A DNA stretch of 55,516 nucleotides, from contig NZ_LAPZ01000018.1 of the NCBI RefSeq assembly GCF_002120225.1, forward strand, positions 1 to 55,516, in the 5' to 3' direction. Below are positions 46,548-55,516 of this stretch, piece after piece; the stretch's first letter is position 1; each line of letters begins with the position of its first letter. The DNA comes from Tenacibaculum holothuriorum. GTDB taxonomy: Bacteria > Bacteroidota > Bacteroidia > Flavobacteriales > Flavobacteriaceae. The position numbers and the translations under genes are program-made. Below the pieces are notes generated by a model. It had not been told where the DNA came from. It saw only the letters and a program-made list of their open reading frames with translations, and ran no database searches.

Positions 46548-46889
46548 ATGAAAAACTTAATTATCACAGCGTTACTTCTTTTAACTGTAACAACTTATGC
46601 TCAAAAAGAAACTACTACAGTTAAAGTAAATGATTCAAAAATTACATCTTTAATTTTTACAGTAGATAACTTAAATGAGTTAAAGACCATTAATTGGAAA
46701 GATATTAAAGATATGGTGAAAGAAAATAAACCTACTGATAGTATTGCATTAGGATTTAGGGTTAGAAGTAAAGATAAATCTAAAAGGGTGGCTTACGATA
46801 ATAGTATAGTGGTAAAAGGAAAGTCAGAAGATATAGACGATTTTATAAAGATTAACAAACGATTTATAAAAGTATTTGAAAACCTATAA
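46548..46889 (+). CDS. Small exported protein of unknown function
   Basis: This 113-residue protein has a clean signal peptide (MKNLIITALLLLTVTTYAQ) and a 94-residue mature part of mixed charge (KITSLIFTVDNLNELKTINWKDIKDM, SIALGFRVRSKDKSKRVAY). No family is recognised. No lipobox and no T9SS domain; probably periplasmic. It is the first gene after the phased repeats and heads the operon with two GLPGLI proteins and a TonB-like barrel. Start at 46903 of the next gene lies 13 bases after its stop, so they are co-transcribed. Confidence 0.72.
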   Translation: MKNLIITALLLLTVTTYAQKETTTVKVNDSKITSLIFTVDNLNELKTINWKDIKDMVKENKPTDSIALGFRVRSKDKSKRVAYDNSIVVKGKSEDIDDFIKINKRFIKVFENL

Positions 46890-46902
46890 AAATATAAACG
46901 AT

Positions 46903-47742
46903 ATGATACGAATAGTTACATCTATAGTGTTGTTTTTAACTGCAACAATTGCTTTTGCGCAAAACTTTACAGGAAAAGCAACTTATAAAACCCATAGAAA
47001 ACTCGATATTAAAATAAGTGAAGGTGAAAACGCACCAAATTCTGCCATTCAAAAACAATTACACGAACAGTTAAAAAGACAATTTCAAAGAACATTCACT
47101 TTAGAGTTTAATAATTACGAATCTACATATAAACAAGAAGCGAAGTTGTCTGCTCCTCAACCAACCAATGGAGTAACGATTCAAGTCTTTGGAAATGGTG
47201 GTGGTACCGATGTATTATATAAGAATGTAAAAGAAGGGCGCTATGTTAATAAAACTGAGATTAGTGGGAAACGATTTTTAATAAAAGATAAATTACCAAA
47301 TTATGATTGGGAAATGACAGGAGAAACTAAAACAATAGGAAGATATACATGTTATAAAGCTGAAAGAAGTAGAGAAGAAGAGCGTAGATCATTTTCTGTA
47401 AATGAAGAAGGAAAAGAAGAAGATAAGACAGAAAAAGTAACTGTTAAAACTGTGGCGTGGTATACTCCAGAAATTCCAATAAATAATGGGCCTGGGATGC
47501 ATTGGGGATTACCTGGTTTGATTTTAGAAATTCAAGAAGGAAAACAAACTATTGTCTGTTCAGAGATTGTAATAAATCCGTCAGATAAAATCGTAATAGA
47601 AGAACCTACAAAAGGGAAAAAAGTTACGCAAGAAAAGTTCGATAAAATTATGGATGAAAAATCTAAAGAGATGATGGAGCGCTTTAAAAATAAACGAAGA
47701 AGTAAAGATGGAAGATCTATGAGTATAGAAATTCAGGGATAA
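46903..47742 (+). CDS. GLPGLI family protein (first copy)
   Basis: The ATG at 46903 (MIRIVTSIVLFLTATIAFAQ) begins a signal peptide; an upstream Met at 46876 would overlap the previous gene. The 279-residue protein belongs to the GLPGLI family of Bacteroidota: after FTGKATYKT it has EMTGETKTIGRYTCYKA, AWYTPEIPINNGPG and the naming motif WGLPGLILEI. It ends in a Lys/Arg-rich segment. Function of this family is not established; it often accompanies TonB-dependent receptors. It is followed after 65 bases by a second copy. Confidence 0.9.
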   Translation: MIRIVTSIVLFLTATIAFAQNFTGKATYKTHRKLDIKISEGENAPNSAIQKQLHEQLKRQFQRTFTLEFNNYESTYKQEAKLSAPQPTNGVTIQVFGNGGGTDVLYKNVKEGRYVNKTEISGKRFLIKDKLPNYDWEMTGETKTIGRYTCYKAERSREEERRSFSVNEEGKEEDKTEKVTVKTVAWYTPEIPINNGPGMHWGLPGLILEIQEGKQTIVCSEIVINPSDKIVIEEPTKGKKVTQEKFDKIMDEKSKEMMERFKNKRRSKDGRSMSIEIQG

Positions 47743-47807
47743 ATTAAACCTTTGGTGTTTTCTTTAGTCTAAGAACAATAACATGTTAATAAAGAAAACA
47801 CCATATT

Positions 47808-48653
47808 ATGAAAAAAATACTCTTATGGCTTTTATGTATTAGTTCACTTACGATTTCTGCACAAAAAGATTTCCAAGGTAAAGCCATCTATCAATCGAAA
47901 ACCAAAATGAATATGGATTTTGGAAATAGGCAAATGTCAGAAGAACAAAAAAAGCGCATTGAACAACGTATGAAGAGTTTTTCTGAAAGAATTTATATAC
48001 TGAGTTTTAATACAACCGAATCTTTATATAAGGAAGAAGAACGATTGGGAGCCCCAACAGGACAAAGAGAAGGAAGATTTCAAAGCATGATGAGTAGCTT
48101 TTCTAATGGAGTTCAGTATAAAAACGTAAAGGAGAAAGAACTTTTAGAAAGTAAAGAATTTTTTGGTAAAAAGTTTCTGATAGAAGAAAAGCTCGAAACT
48201 CCAAAATGGGAAATGACAGGAGAAACCAAACAAATTGGTCAATACACTTGCTTAAAGGCTACTATAGTGAAAAGTATTGATGATGTAGCTTTTCGAAGGT
48301 TTAGACCAAGAAGGAAAGGAAACAATGAAGAGAAAAAAGAACAATCATCAGAAACAAAAAAGGAAGTAACTGTTACAGCTTGGTACACACCACAAATTCC
48401 TGTTAGTAATGGCCCAGGTGAATATGGTGGATTACCTGGATTGATTTTAGAAGTAAATGCAGGAAGAACTACAATTTTATGTTCAGAAATTGTTTTAAAT
48501 CCTTCAGAAAAACAAGAAATAAAAAAGCCAACAAAAGGAAAGAAAGTAACTAGAGAAGAATACGATAAGATAGCTAAGAAAAAGATGGAGGAAATGAGAG
48601 AAATGTTTCAACGAAGAAGAGGAGGGAACGGAAGAGGAAGAGGACGTTTTTAA
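47808..48653 (+). CDS. GLPGLI family protein (second copy)
   Basis: This 281-residue paralogue of the preceding gene shares the same plan: signal peptide (MKKILLWLLCISSLTISAQ), FQGKAIYQSKTKM, WEMTGETKQIGQYTCLKA, AWYTPQIPVSNGPGEYGGLPGLILEV, and CSEIVLNPSEKQEIKKPTKGKKVT, nearly repeated from the first copy (CSEIVINPSDKIVIEEPTKGKKVT). It ends in an unusual Arg/Gly-rich tail (RRRGGNGRGRGRF). The two arose by tandem duplication, with divergence in the middle. The TonB-like gene begins 28 bases later. Confidence 0.92.
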   Translation: MKKILLWLLCISSLTISAQKDFQGKAIYQSKTKMNMDFGNRQMSEEQKKRIEQRMKSFSERIYILSFNTTESLYKEEERLGAPTGQREGRFQSMMSSFSNGVQYKNVKEKELLESKEFFGKKFLIEEKLETPKWEMTGETKQIGQYTCLKATIVKSIDDVAFRRFRPRRKGNNEEKKEQSSETKKEVTVTAWYTPQIPVSNGPGEYGGLPGLILEVNAGRTTILCSEIVLNPSEKQEIKKPTKGKKVTREEYDKIAKKKMEEMREMFQRRRGGNGRGRGRF

Positions 48654-48681
48654 TTAGGTACACGTTTAAGCAAACTACAAG

Positions 48682-51375
48682 ATGAAAACAAAATTATTTA
48701 TAGTCATGTTTATGGCTGTATGGGGAATTAATGCACAAATTTCGGTAACAGGAATTGTAAAAGACAGCATAGGTTCTCCTTTAGAAATGGCAAATGTAAT
48801 CGCCATTAATACACAAACAAAGAAATTAGATTCTTACGGATTTACAGATGCTAAAGGTAGGTATAAATTGAATTTGAAAAAGAATGCTAATTACAATGTG
48901 AAGGTAAGTTATATTGGTATGAAAACTGCTAATATAACTCTTCAAACTCAAGAAATAAACTTAAAAAAAGATATTCAGCTTTCTGCAGATGAATCTTTAG
49001 ATGAGGTAAATATTACTTACAAAATGCCTGTACAGGTTAAAGGAGATACTATTGTGTACGATGCTGATAGTTTTAAAAGTGGAACAGAGAAAAAATTAGG
49101 AGATGTTTTAAAGAAGTTACCTGGTGTTGAGGTGAACGATGATGGAGAAATTGAAGTAGAAGGAAAAACTGTAAAAAAGGTAATGATTGAAGGAAAAGAT
49201 TTTTTTGATGGAGACTCTAAACTGGCAACAAAAAATATTCCTGCAAACGCTATTGATAAAGTTGAAGTTTTAAAAAATCACAGTGAAGTTCAGCAATTGA
49301 GTAGGGTTACCGATAATGAAGATAATGTAGTTATCAACTTAAAATTAAAAGAAGGAAAAAAGCGCTTTTGGTTTGGAGAGGTTTCAGCAGGTGTTGGTCC
49401 AGATGAAAGATATATAACACACCCTAAATTATTCTACTATAGTCCAAAATTTAGTTTAAACGTAATTTCAGATTTTAATAATATTGGCGAAATACCATTT
49501 ACATGGAGGGATTATTTTAAGTTTACTGGAGGATTTAGAAATATTGGTTCTGGTGGTACTTCGTTAAATTTATCAAACGATTTAGGGTTTTTAATCACTA
49601 GAAATAATAGGGCTAAAGAAATAGAAAATAAATTTGGTGCTTTAAACTTTAGTTACTCCCCTAAAAAAACACTTGATTTTAGTGGGTTTGCAATTTATTC
49701 TGGTTCAAAAACTACAATAGAAGAAAATAGTATTCGAAATTATATAAATCAAGATTTAGTTGAAACGACAAATAATAATACGTTCCAAAAAAATGATTTA
49801 GGTTTAGTGAAGTTGAGCACGAGTTATAAACCAAATACCAATAATCAGTTAGATTATGATGCTTTTATTAAAGTCTCTAAGCTATCTCAAGACCAAAATG
49901 TGATATCAAATAGAGTAACAAATACTTCGAATGAAAGTGTGCCGATTTCAGAATTAAGTGAGCAAACACCTTTTTCATTAAATCAAAATTTGAATTATTA
50001 TTATACTCTCAACGAGAATCATATTTTTTCGTTTGAAGGTCAACATTTATGGCAAGATGAAGATCCGTTTTATAATACACAATTAAATCAATTGTCAGGA
50101 GCAATAACAAATCCACTTTCTTTAGGGACTGGTCCATTTAATTTGAATCAAAATCAAAGAATCAAAACAAATAAATTAGATGCAAAGGCTGATTATTTTT
50201 ATGTATTAAACTCAAAAAGTAATTTAAATGCAACTTTTGGAACTACATTAAGCTCTCAACAATTTAATTCGAATATTTATCAAATTTTATCGGGAACACA
50301 ACAAGATTTAAATGATATAGCTACAAAAAATGATGTAGAATATTCTTTTAGCGATTTTTATACCGGATTACATTATAAGTTTGTCACTGGTATTTTTACC
50401 TTTAATCAAGGGGCAACATTACATACGTATTCTGCAAAGAACACTCAATTAGGTTCGGTAGTTGATAATAGTTTTACCAAATTATTACCCGATGCTTATA
50501 TAAAAGTAAACTTAAAAAAGTCTGAAACATTACGATTAGGTTATCGAATGCAAGTTAGTTTTACTGATGTAACTAAGTTTGCAGAAGGCTATGTATTGAA
50601 TAATTACAATAGTTTGTATTCTGGTAATCGTGACTTAGAGAATGCGCTTTCTCATAACTTTAGTCTTACCTATTCTAATTTCAATATGTTTAACTATACT
50701 AATATTTTTGCAAACATATCTTACAATAAAAGAATAGATGCCATAAAAGGAATTACAAGACAAAATGGAATTGATAGAGTTTCGTCATCAGTAAATTCTG
50801 CTTTCCCAGATGAAACTATTTCTGCTAATGGTAGATTTGAAAAAAGTTTTAGGAAATTTAAAGTAAGTTTTGGAGGTAATGTATCTTATTCAAAACTGAA
50901 TAATTTATTTGTGAATTCTCAAACACAGGTTACAGAAAATAGAGTGTCTAAAAGTTTTAATCAATCTTACCGAGCTAAGTTTAGTACTAATTTTAGAGAT
51001 GCTCCTAATTTTGATGTTGGTTATAACTTCTCAGTAAATAATTATGATCAAGGAAATGTTAACAATACATTCACAACGCACAGTCCTTATGTGAATTTTG
51101 ATGCGTACTTTTTAAAGAGTTTTGTATTTAACACAAAGTACACGTATAATAATTATAGAAATCAGGAAAGAACGATTAATAATTATAGCTTTTGGGATGC
51201 AGATCTAACATATCAGAAAAAAGATAGTTCTTGGGAATATAAAGTTGGAGTTAGTAATATCTTAAATACAACATCATTGAACCAAGATAATACACTAGAG
51301 AATGTTTATAACAGTACTTCCTCTTATTTTGTACAACCACGATATGTTGTTTTTACTGTGAAGTATAATTTGTAA
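48682..51375 (+). CDS. TonB-dependent receptor-like outer membrane protein
   Basis: This 897-residue protein has a signal peptide (to INAQ), an N-terminal carboxypeptidase regulatory-like domain (about 20-100; VTGIVKDSIGSPLEMANVIA), then a plug-like region (about 105-225; ADSFKSGTEKKLGDVLKKLPGV, NAIDKVEVLKNHSEVQQL) and a long outer-membrane beta barrel to the end (VVFTVKYNL). It belongs to the barrel group usually found next to GLPGLI proteins. No SusD partner is encoded, so it is not a normal Sus pair. Substrate unknown. It ends the operon, followed by a terminator. Confidence 0.9.
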   Translation: MKTKLFIVMFMAVWGINAQISVTGIVKDSIGSPLEMANVIAINTQTKKLDSYGFTDAKGRYKLNLKKNANYNVKVSYIGMKTANITLQTQEINLKKDIQLSADESLDEVNITYKMPVQVKGDTIVYDADSFKSGTEKKLGDVLKKLPGVEVNDDGEIEVEGKTVKKVMIEGKDFFDGDSKLATKNIPANAIDKVEVLKNHSEVQQLSRVTDNEDNVVINLKLKEGKKRFWFGEVSAGVGPDERYITHPKLFYYSPKFSLNVISDFNNIGEIPFTWRDYFKFTGGFRNIGSGGTSLNLSNDLGFLITRNNRAKEIENKFGALNFSYSPKKTLDFSGFAIYSGSKTTIEENSIRNYINQDLVETTNNNTFQKNDLGLVKLSTSYKPNTNNQLDYDAFIKVSKLSQDQNVISNRVTNTSNESVPISELSEQTPFSLNQNLNYYYTLNENHIFSFEGQHLWQDEDPFYNTQLNQLSGAITNPLSLGTGPFNLNQNQRIKTNKLDAKADYFYVLNSKSNLNATFGTTLSSQQFNSNIYQILSGTQQDLNDIATKNDVEYSFSDFYTGLHYKFVTGIFTFNQGATLHTYSAKNTQLGSVVDNSFTKLLPDAYIKVNLKKSETLRLGYRMQVSFTDVTKFAEGYVLNNYNSLYSGNRDLENALSHNFSLTYSNFNMFNYTNIFANISYNKRIDAIKGITRQNGIDRVSSSVNSAFPDETISANGRFEKSFRKFKVSFGGNVSYSKLNNLFVNSQTQVTENRVSKSFNQSYRAKFSTNFRDAPNFDVGYNFSVNNYDQGNVNNTFTTHSPYVNFDAYFLKSFVFNTKYTYNNYRNQERTINNYSFWDADLTYQKKDSSWEYKVGVSNILNTTSLNQDNTLENVYNSTSSYFVQPRYVVFTVKYNL

Positions 51376-51387
51376 TTAATCATAAAT

Positions 51388-51417
51388 AAAAAAGCGAGCA
51401 TATTAGCTCGCTTTTTT
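51388..51417. terminator. Bidirectional terminator between the TonB-like gene and the metalloprotease
   Basis: AAAAAAGCGAGC, a 6-base loop, GCTCGCTTTTTT. The 12-bp stem serves both convergent genes. Confidence 0.9.
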
Positions 51418-51436
51418 ATTGAAAGTAATAATATTA

Positions 51437-54400
51437 TTATTTAATGACTAATTTCTTAGTAGTTTGCTTACCTCCATTTTGAATTTGAAGTAAGTATAAG
51501 CCAGGAATAGTTCTGTTAAATTGAATTTCTTCGTTAAAAACACTTTGAATATTTGTAAAGTTTTTAGATTCAATTACTCGACCTCTTAAATCAAATAATT
51601 TAATAGATACTTTTTCTGTATTCTGAACTTCAAATTTTAAATTAATCCTTCCATTTGAAGGGTTAGGAGATAAATTGAAATTACTAAATGAAAAGTCTTC
51701 AGTAGATGTGGTTGCCTCTTGAATCTCTATAGTGTAATCTTCGGTTTCTCCCCATTCGGTTTTATGGTCAGAATCACAAGCTCCTTCTCCAAAATTGTTG
51801 TTAGGGTCGTCATATTCAATTAAAACCCTCATCCGAGTGTTTCCTAAAGCAGCATTTGAGGGTACTTCAATTTCAAAAGTAGCAGTAGCAAGATCCTCTA
51901 ACTTAGTCCCTAAATCATATCTTTCGGTATTGTTGTCAAATTTAAAATCTTGGTTCCAATCAATAAAAACATAACAGTGATCTTGGAAACCACCAGTATC
52001 AAAAGTTACACTTATTTGATGCTTTTCATCTCTTTTTATAGTAGTTGAGATACTGGTAAAATCTTGATACCCATCTGTGGTGTCGTTACCGGAACTATTA
52101 TTAATTGTGTTAAATGTAACATTGGTTATATGCTCCGATCCTCCAGCTTCATCTGTGAAAGTTGAAGAACAGTAAGAAGGATTTTCTGTTGTAAACTCAC
52201 CTATGCTTGAATTTGAACCTTCTCCACAATCATTTTTTGGTTTTACAAACCAAAAATATTTAGTATTTCCAGTTAATGCTGAAGTATGCGTATAACTATT
52301 TGTATTAGTAGTGGCTTCAATAATAGGATTGCTAAAGCTATTGTTGGTAGCAACTTTGATGTCATATGCTGTAGCATTAGAATCTGCTCCCCATTTAAAC
52401 TCTGGACGTATGCTAACATTTGTAGCAGAATTAGCTGGAGATGCTAAAGTTATATTTCCAAAACTAGAGCCTAATATTTTTAATAGAGCATCGGCATTTT
52501 GTGAGACAGAGCTAGCTTCAGCTTTTACAACTATTGTGTAATCTTGTTGATTGGCTCCATTTAAGTTGCTAACTGTCATTGTAACATCTCCATTTGAGTT
52601 TATAGTAGAAGGTGAAAAGGTTATATTAGAGTTATTAGGAGCTCCAGTGGTAGATAGGTTGACGGTTTCAGAAAACCCGTTTACAAAATCAAAATTAAGA
52701 GTGTAGGATACAGAATTGTTTCCTGTATTACAAGCTTTTTGTTGGTTTGTTTTATTTGTTAAAATGAATGTTGGGGTGGTAGAATTAATTGTGAAATTTG
52801 TAGAATTAACATTATAGAAAATGTTATCTGATGCTTCTATCATAATTCTAGCCTTAGAGGTAGCATTATCAGGTATTATTATATCTTCAGAACCATCATT
52901 AGGTGTGTTTTCTTTAATTAAGATAGGAAATGTAATCCCTCCATCTGTAGAAAGTCTAATATTAACATTAGAGCAATTTATTGGAGCGGTGTCGGTATTT
53001 CCTTTACTCCATGTAATTGTTTGTGAACTTCCTGTATTCCAGGTTACAGAACTGCTTGGAGCAGTTACTGTAAAAGGGGGTGAGTCTGTTATAGTAATTT
53101 TGATATCGTCTCTAGCACTAGCACCTCCGCCAGAATGATTATCTCTTACTACAACAGAGAAGTTCATTTCTCTTGCTACTGAAGGTAAGACTTCCCACTG
53201 ATTAATCGTTCCACCAGTAACATTTTTTAATTGGGGGAAATATCTTGTAGGAGATTGCTTAGATGGGAGTGATCTAAAAAGAGGCCCTCCTGTACTAGAG
53301 GAATTAGGAGGCATAGTTGCTACTTCGTTATCAGTTTGTTCCCAATTATAAGTTAAACTACTATTGTTATCTGGGTCGTTAGCGTTTGCAGTCAATTTAA
53401 AAGGTGTTGATTTTGGTATAGATACATCTTGACCAGCATTAATTGTTGGTGAAGCATTGTTTGTGTTCGAAATAATTGCACAATTAGCAGAAATTCCTAT
53501 TGTAGCCCACATTTGATCTATGCTGACTGCATGGAAATAATCATCACTATTAGGTTGTACATCAGGAGAACAAATACCAGCATATCCCATAATTGTAGAT
53601 CCACTACCAGGTTCAACTGCTGTTGCAGACGTTCTATTACAATTATTGTTTTGAGTATGCGTAGCACCGAATTGATGCCCAATTTCATGAGATACAAAAT
53701 CAATATCATATGGATCACCAATAGGTTGTGATCTACCAGTGACACCTCTTGCTTTTTGACCAGTAACACAGACTACTCCTAGTCCAGCTAAACCATCACC
53801 TCCAATACTAAAAATATGCCCTATATCATATTTGTCATTACCAATTACATTATCACAAATGCTTTGCACTTCATTAATCATTGTACTAGGAGCTCCATCA
53901 GTGATATTATCTGTATCCTTATTTAAAAAAATAACCTTATCATTTTCAGAAACTATAACCATTTTAACAGCTAGGTCTTTTTCGTAAACACCATTAATTC
54001 TTGTCATTGAAGTGTTCATTGCTGATAAAACAGCGGCTTTTTTTTCTGCATCTGTTGCTGAAGTTGGTATATTTTGCCTATTCAAATGAAAGTCCGAATA
54101 TTCTCCGCTACATACTATTGCTATTCTGTATGTTCTTAACTTTCCGTCATTTGCATTTTTATTAGCTTCCTTTTTGTTAAGCTTGTTGTTTGTTTGTTCT
54201 TGAACTTGACATTCAAATTCATCTTTGTTTTCTAAACTTTTTCTTTGGTATGATATATAAGTGTCTTTAGATTTTGTATATGGATCAATATACAAAGTGC
54301 TATGATTTCCTGAAAAAATAGTCACATGAACACCATCTGTACCAATGCTTATTTTAGCAGTTGCAGTTGGATCATCAATTCCTTGTGCAGAATAAGATTT

Positions 54401-54706
54401 AATGCTAGGGAATTTTTTTTGCAACTCATTTTCGAAATTAGAATCCTCCTTAATATAGAAGTTATTCAGATTGCCTTTCGTACTGGGTAAGGTAATAACC
54501 TTTTTTACTCCTCGTGACTTATCGTTTAAATGAGAGGCGAAATCTACTGGGTCTAAAGAAAATAAATTAAAAGAACTAGGTGTACTTTTTCTTTCTAATA
54601 CTTCTTTCTTAGCTAAAAGATTCTCAGATTCTATTTTTTTCCAGTAATTTTGCGCTTGCATTGATGAAAAAACTATAGAAAATACAAGTAGTAATATTTT
54701 TTTCAT
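51437..54706 (-). CDS. Secreted M12B-like (reprolysin) metalloprotease with T9SS type A sorting domain
   Basis: This 1089-residue protein has a signal peptide (to about residue 19, SMQAQ), a propeptide-like region (about 20-185), and a reprolysin-like catalytic domain (about 190-400). The zinc site HEIGHQFGATH is complete (His340, Glu341, His344, His350), with a Met-turn at TIMGYAG. Later segments resemble PKD/Ig-like (about 415-550) and fibronectin type III domains (about 765-845), followed by a GEVED-like domain (DWNQDFKFDNNTERYDLG, about 930). The end (LSPNPSNGRINLKF ... KKLVIK) is the type A T9SS sorting domain. Role: secreted protease for polymer or prey protein breakdown, inferred. Confidence 0.93.
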   Translation of the reverse strand: MKKILLLVFSIVFSSMQAQNYWKKIESENLLAKKEVLERKSTPSSFNLFSLDPVDFASHLNDKSRGVKKVITLPSTKGNLNNFYIKEDSNFENELQKKFPSIKSYSAQGIDDPTATAKISIGTDGVHVTIFSGNHSTLYIDPYTKSKDTYISYQRKSLENKDEFECQVQEQTNNKLNKKEANKNANDGKLRTYRIAIVCSGEYSDFHLNRQNIPTSATDAEKKAAVLSAMNTSMTRINGVYEKDLAVKMVIVSENDKVIFLNKDTDNITDGAPSTMINEVQSICDNVIGNDKYDIGHIFSIGGDGLAGLGVVCVTGQKARGVTGRSQPIGDPYDIDFVSHEIGHQFGATHTQNNNCNRTSATAVEPGSGSTIMGYAGICSPDVQPNSDDYFHAVSIDQMWATIGISANCAIISNTNNASPTINAGQDVSIPKSTPFKLTANANDPDNNSSLTYNWEQTDNEVATMPPNSSSTGGPLFRSLPSKQSPTRYFPQLKNVTGGTINQWEVLPSVAREMNFSVVVRDNHSGGGASARDDIKITITDSPPFTVTAPSSSVTWNTGSSQTITWSKGNTDTAPINCSNVNIRLSTDGGITFPILIKENTPNDGSEDIIIPDNATSKARIMIEASDNIFYNVNSTNFTINSTTPTFILTNKTNQQKACNTGNNSVSYTLNFDFVNGFSETVNLSTTGAPNNSNITFSPSTINSNGDVTMTVSNLNGANQQDYTIVVKAEASSVSQNADALLKILGSSFGNITLASPANSATNVSIRPEFKWGADSNATAYDIKVATNNSFSNPIIEATTNTNSYTHTSALTGNTKYFWFVKPKNDCGEGSNSSIGEFTTENPSYCSSTFTDEAGGSEHITNVTFNTINNSSGNDTTDGYQDFTSISTTIKRDEKHQISVTFDTGGFQDHCYVFIDWNQDFKFDNNTERYDLGTKLEDLATATFEIEVPSNAALGNTRMRVLIEYDDPNNNFGEGACDSDHKTEWGETEDYTIEIQEATTSTEDFSFSNFNLSPNPSNGRINLKFEVQNTEKVSIKLFDLRGRVIESKNFTNIQSVFNEEIQFNRTIPGLYLLQIQNGGKQTTKKLVIK

Positions 54707-54770
54707 TATTCGATGTTTTTATTGACGGTGTTTTTTTTGTTAAAAAAACAACTTTAAAGGGTTTAGCTTA

Positions 54771-54778
54771 CAAATTTA
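54771..54778 (-). promoter_or_regulatory. -7-like element for the metalloprotease
   Basis: TAAATTTG on the minus strand matches TAnnTTTG, 65 bases before the protease ATG, and touches the lipB start codon on the other strand. No TTTG at the preferred spacing, so weak. Confidence 0.3.
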
Positions 54779-55482
54779 TGAATAAAAAGGTCTGTTTAAA
54801 AGATTTACGTAAAAAAGATTATAAAGAAGTGTGGGATTATCAAGCTTCTTTGTTAAGTGGTATAGTTTCTTTAAAGAAATTAAATAGAAGTAGTGCTGTA
54901 GTTAAAGAAACTCCTAATTATTTAATTTTTGTAGAACATCCTCATGTATATACTCTTGGTAAGTCTGGAGATATTAGTAATTTACTATTAAGCGAAGATC
55001 AATTAAAACAAAAGGGAGCAACTTTTTATAAAATCAATAGGGGAGGAGATATTACTTATCATGGTCCTGGACAAATAGTTGGATATCCAATTTTAGATTT
55101 AGAAAATTTCTTTACAGATATTCATAAATATCTTAGGCTACTAGAAGAAGCAATTATATTAACAATTGCTGAATATGGTTTAAAAGGTGAGAGAAGCGAA
55201 GGTGAAACTGGTGTTTGGTTAGGAGTAGGAACTCCATTTACTAGAAAAATTTGTGCAATGGGTATTCGTGCGAGTAGATGGGTTACCATGCATGGGTTTG
55301 CATTAAATGTAAATGCAGATTTAGGTTATTTCGATAATATTATTCCTTGTGGAATTAGAGGTAAAGCCGTTACTTCTATGGAAGTGGAATTAGGAAAAAA
55401 GATAGATGAAGAAGTAGTAAAGAAAAAAATATTAAAACACTTTAAAGATCTTTTCGAAGTAGAAGAATATATAATTGACTAA
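54778..55482 (+). CDS. lipB: Octanoyltransferase LipB
   Basis: LipB moves octanoate from acyl carrier protein onto lipoyl domains, the first step of protein lipoylation. The 234-residue sequence shows FVEHPHVYTLGKSG, the signature INRGGDITYHGPGQIVGYPI, the catalytic Lys in TRKICAMGIRASRW and the catalytic Cys in NIIPCGIRGKAVTSM. It is divergent from the metalloprotease. A terminator at the window end follows its stop. Confidence 0.95.
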   Translation: MNKKVCLKDLRKKDYKEVWDYQASLLSGIVSLKKLNRSSAVVKETPNYLIFVEHPHVYTLGKSGDISNLLLSEDQLKQKGATFYKINRGGDITYHGPGQIVGYPILDLENFFTDIHKYLRLLEEAIILTIAEYGLKGERSEGETGVWLGVGTPFTRKICAMGIRASRWVTMHGFALNVNADLGYFDNIIPCGIRGKAVTSMEVELGKKIDEEVVKKKILKHFKDLFEVEEYIID

Positions 55483-55485
55483 AAC

Positions 55486-55516
55486 AAAAAAAGCATCGAT
55501 AATTATCGATGCTTTT
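55486..55516 (+). terminator. Terminator of lipB
   Basis: AAAAAAGCATCGAT, loop AATT, ATCGATGCTTTT. The T-run is cut by the window end. Confidence 0.8.

Noticed and set aside
48682..51375. SusC/SusD polysaccharide uptake locus
   Set aside because: No SusD gene or carbohydrate-active enzyme is present, and the barrel is of the GLPGLI-associated type.

Overview
The window looks like a chromosomal segment from a marine Flavobacteriaceae bacterium (Bacteroidota), close in character to Tenacibaculum or Polaribacter. The evidence is strongly AT-rich DNA, type IX secretion (T9SS) sorting domains of both type A and type B, PorP/SprF proteins, GldB and GldC, GLPGLI-family proteins, a TamL-type lipoprotein, and promoters of the Bacteroidota form TTTG-N19-TAnnTTTG. 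The genus is an inference; the family assignment is firm.

Layout. 1-4030: the 3' end of a large surface adhesin (type B sorting domain), then a PorP/SprF protein and an OmpA/PD40 protein, closed by a terminator. 4031-5740: a scar region with an orphan terminator, a decayed IS3-like transposase (two stops, net frameshift, probable internal deletion), an operator-like tandem repeat and a tRNA-Met(CAU) remnant lacking its D arm. 5745-12920 (minus): an eight-gene thiamine operon, thiS-thiC-thiE-like-thiD-thiE-thiG-thiH-thiF, behind a TPP riboswitch. 13041-14009: a solitary PorP/SprF protein. 14006-21959 (minus): murI, then an envelope cluster (two OmpH/Skp chaperones, bamA, uppS, a PorG-like protein), nadK and a CBS protein.

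22020-27912 (plus): pdxJ with a hydrolase, a holin-like membrane protein, tig, clpP and clpX (chaperone and protease supply), with a palindromic repeat between clpP and clpX. A minus-strand leucine-rich protein with three C-terminal repeats follows. 29441-33789: dnaG, nadE (minus), gldB-gldC. 33839-44085: mostly minus-strand housekeeping: a folK-deoxynucleoside kinase fusion, pnp, rpsO, accD, fbaA and tamL, plus an SpoU methyltransferase and a second deoxynucleoside kinase.

44175-51417: a histidine kinase/response regulator pair divergent from a four-gene operon of a small exported protein, two GLPGLI proteins and a TonB-receptor-like barrel. Three 10-bp-phased GTTAAC repeats sit in the divergent intergenic region. 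This is the best candidate for a poorly described regulated system. The window closes with a secreted M12B-like metalloprotease (minus) and lipB.

Recurring themes are outer-membrane and gliding/T9SS biogenesis, and loss of structural zinc ligands in DnaG, AccD and the ThiF-like protein. Most gene assignments rest on motifs read directly in the translations; no database search was possible.
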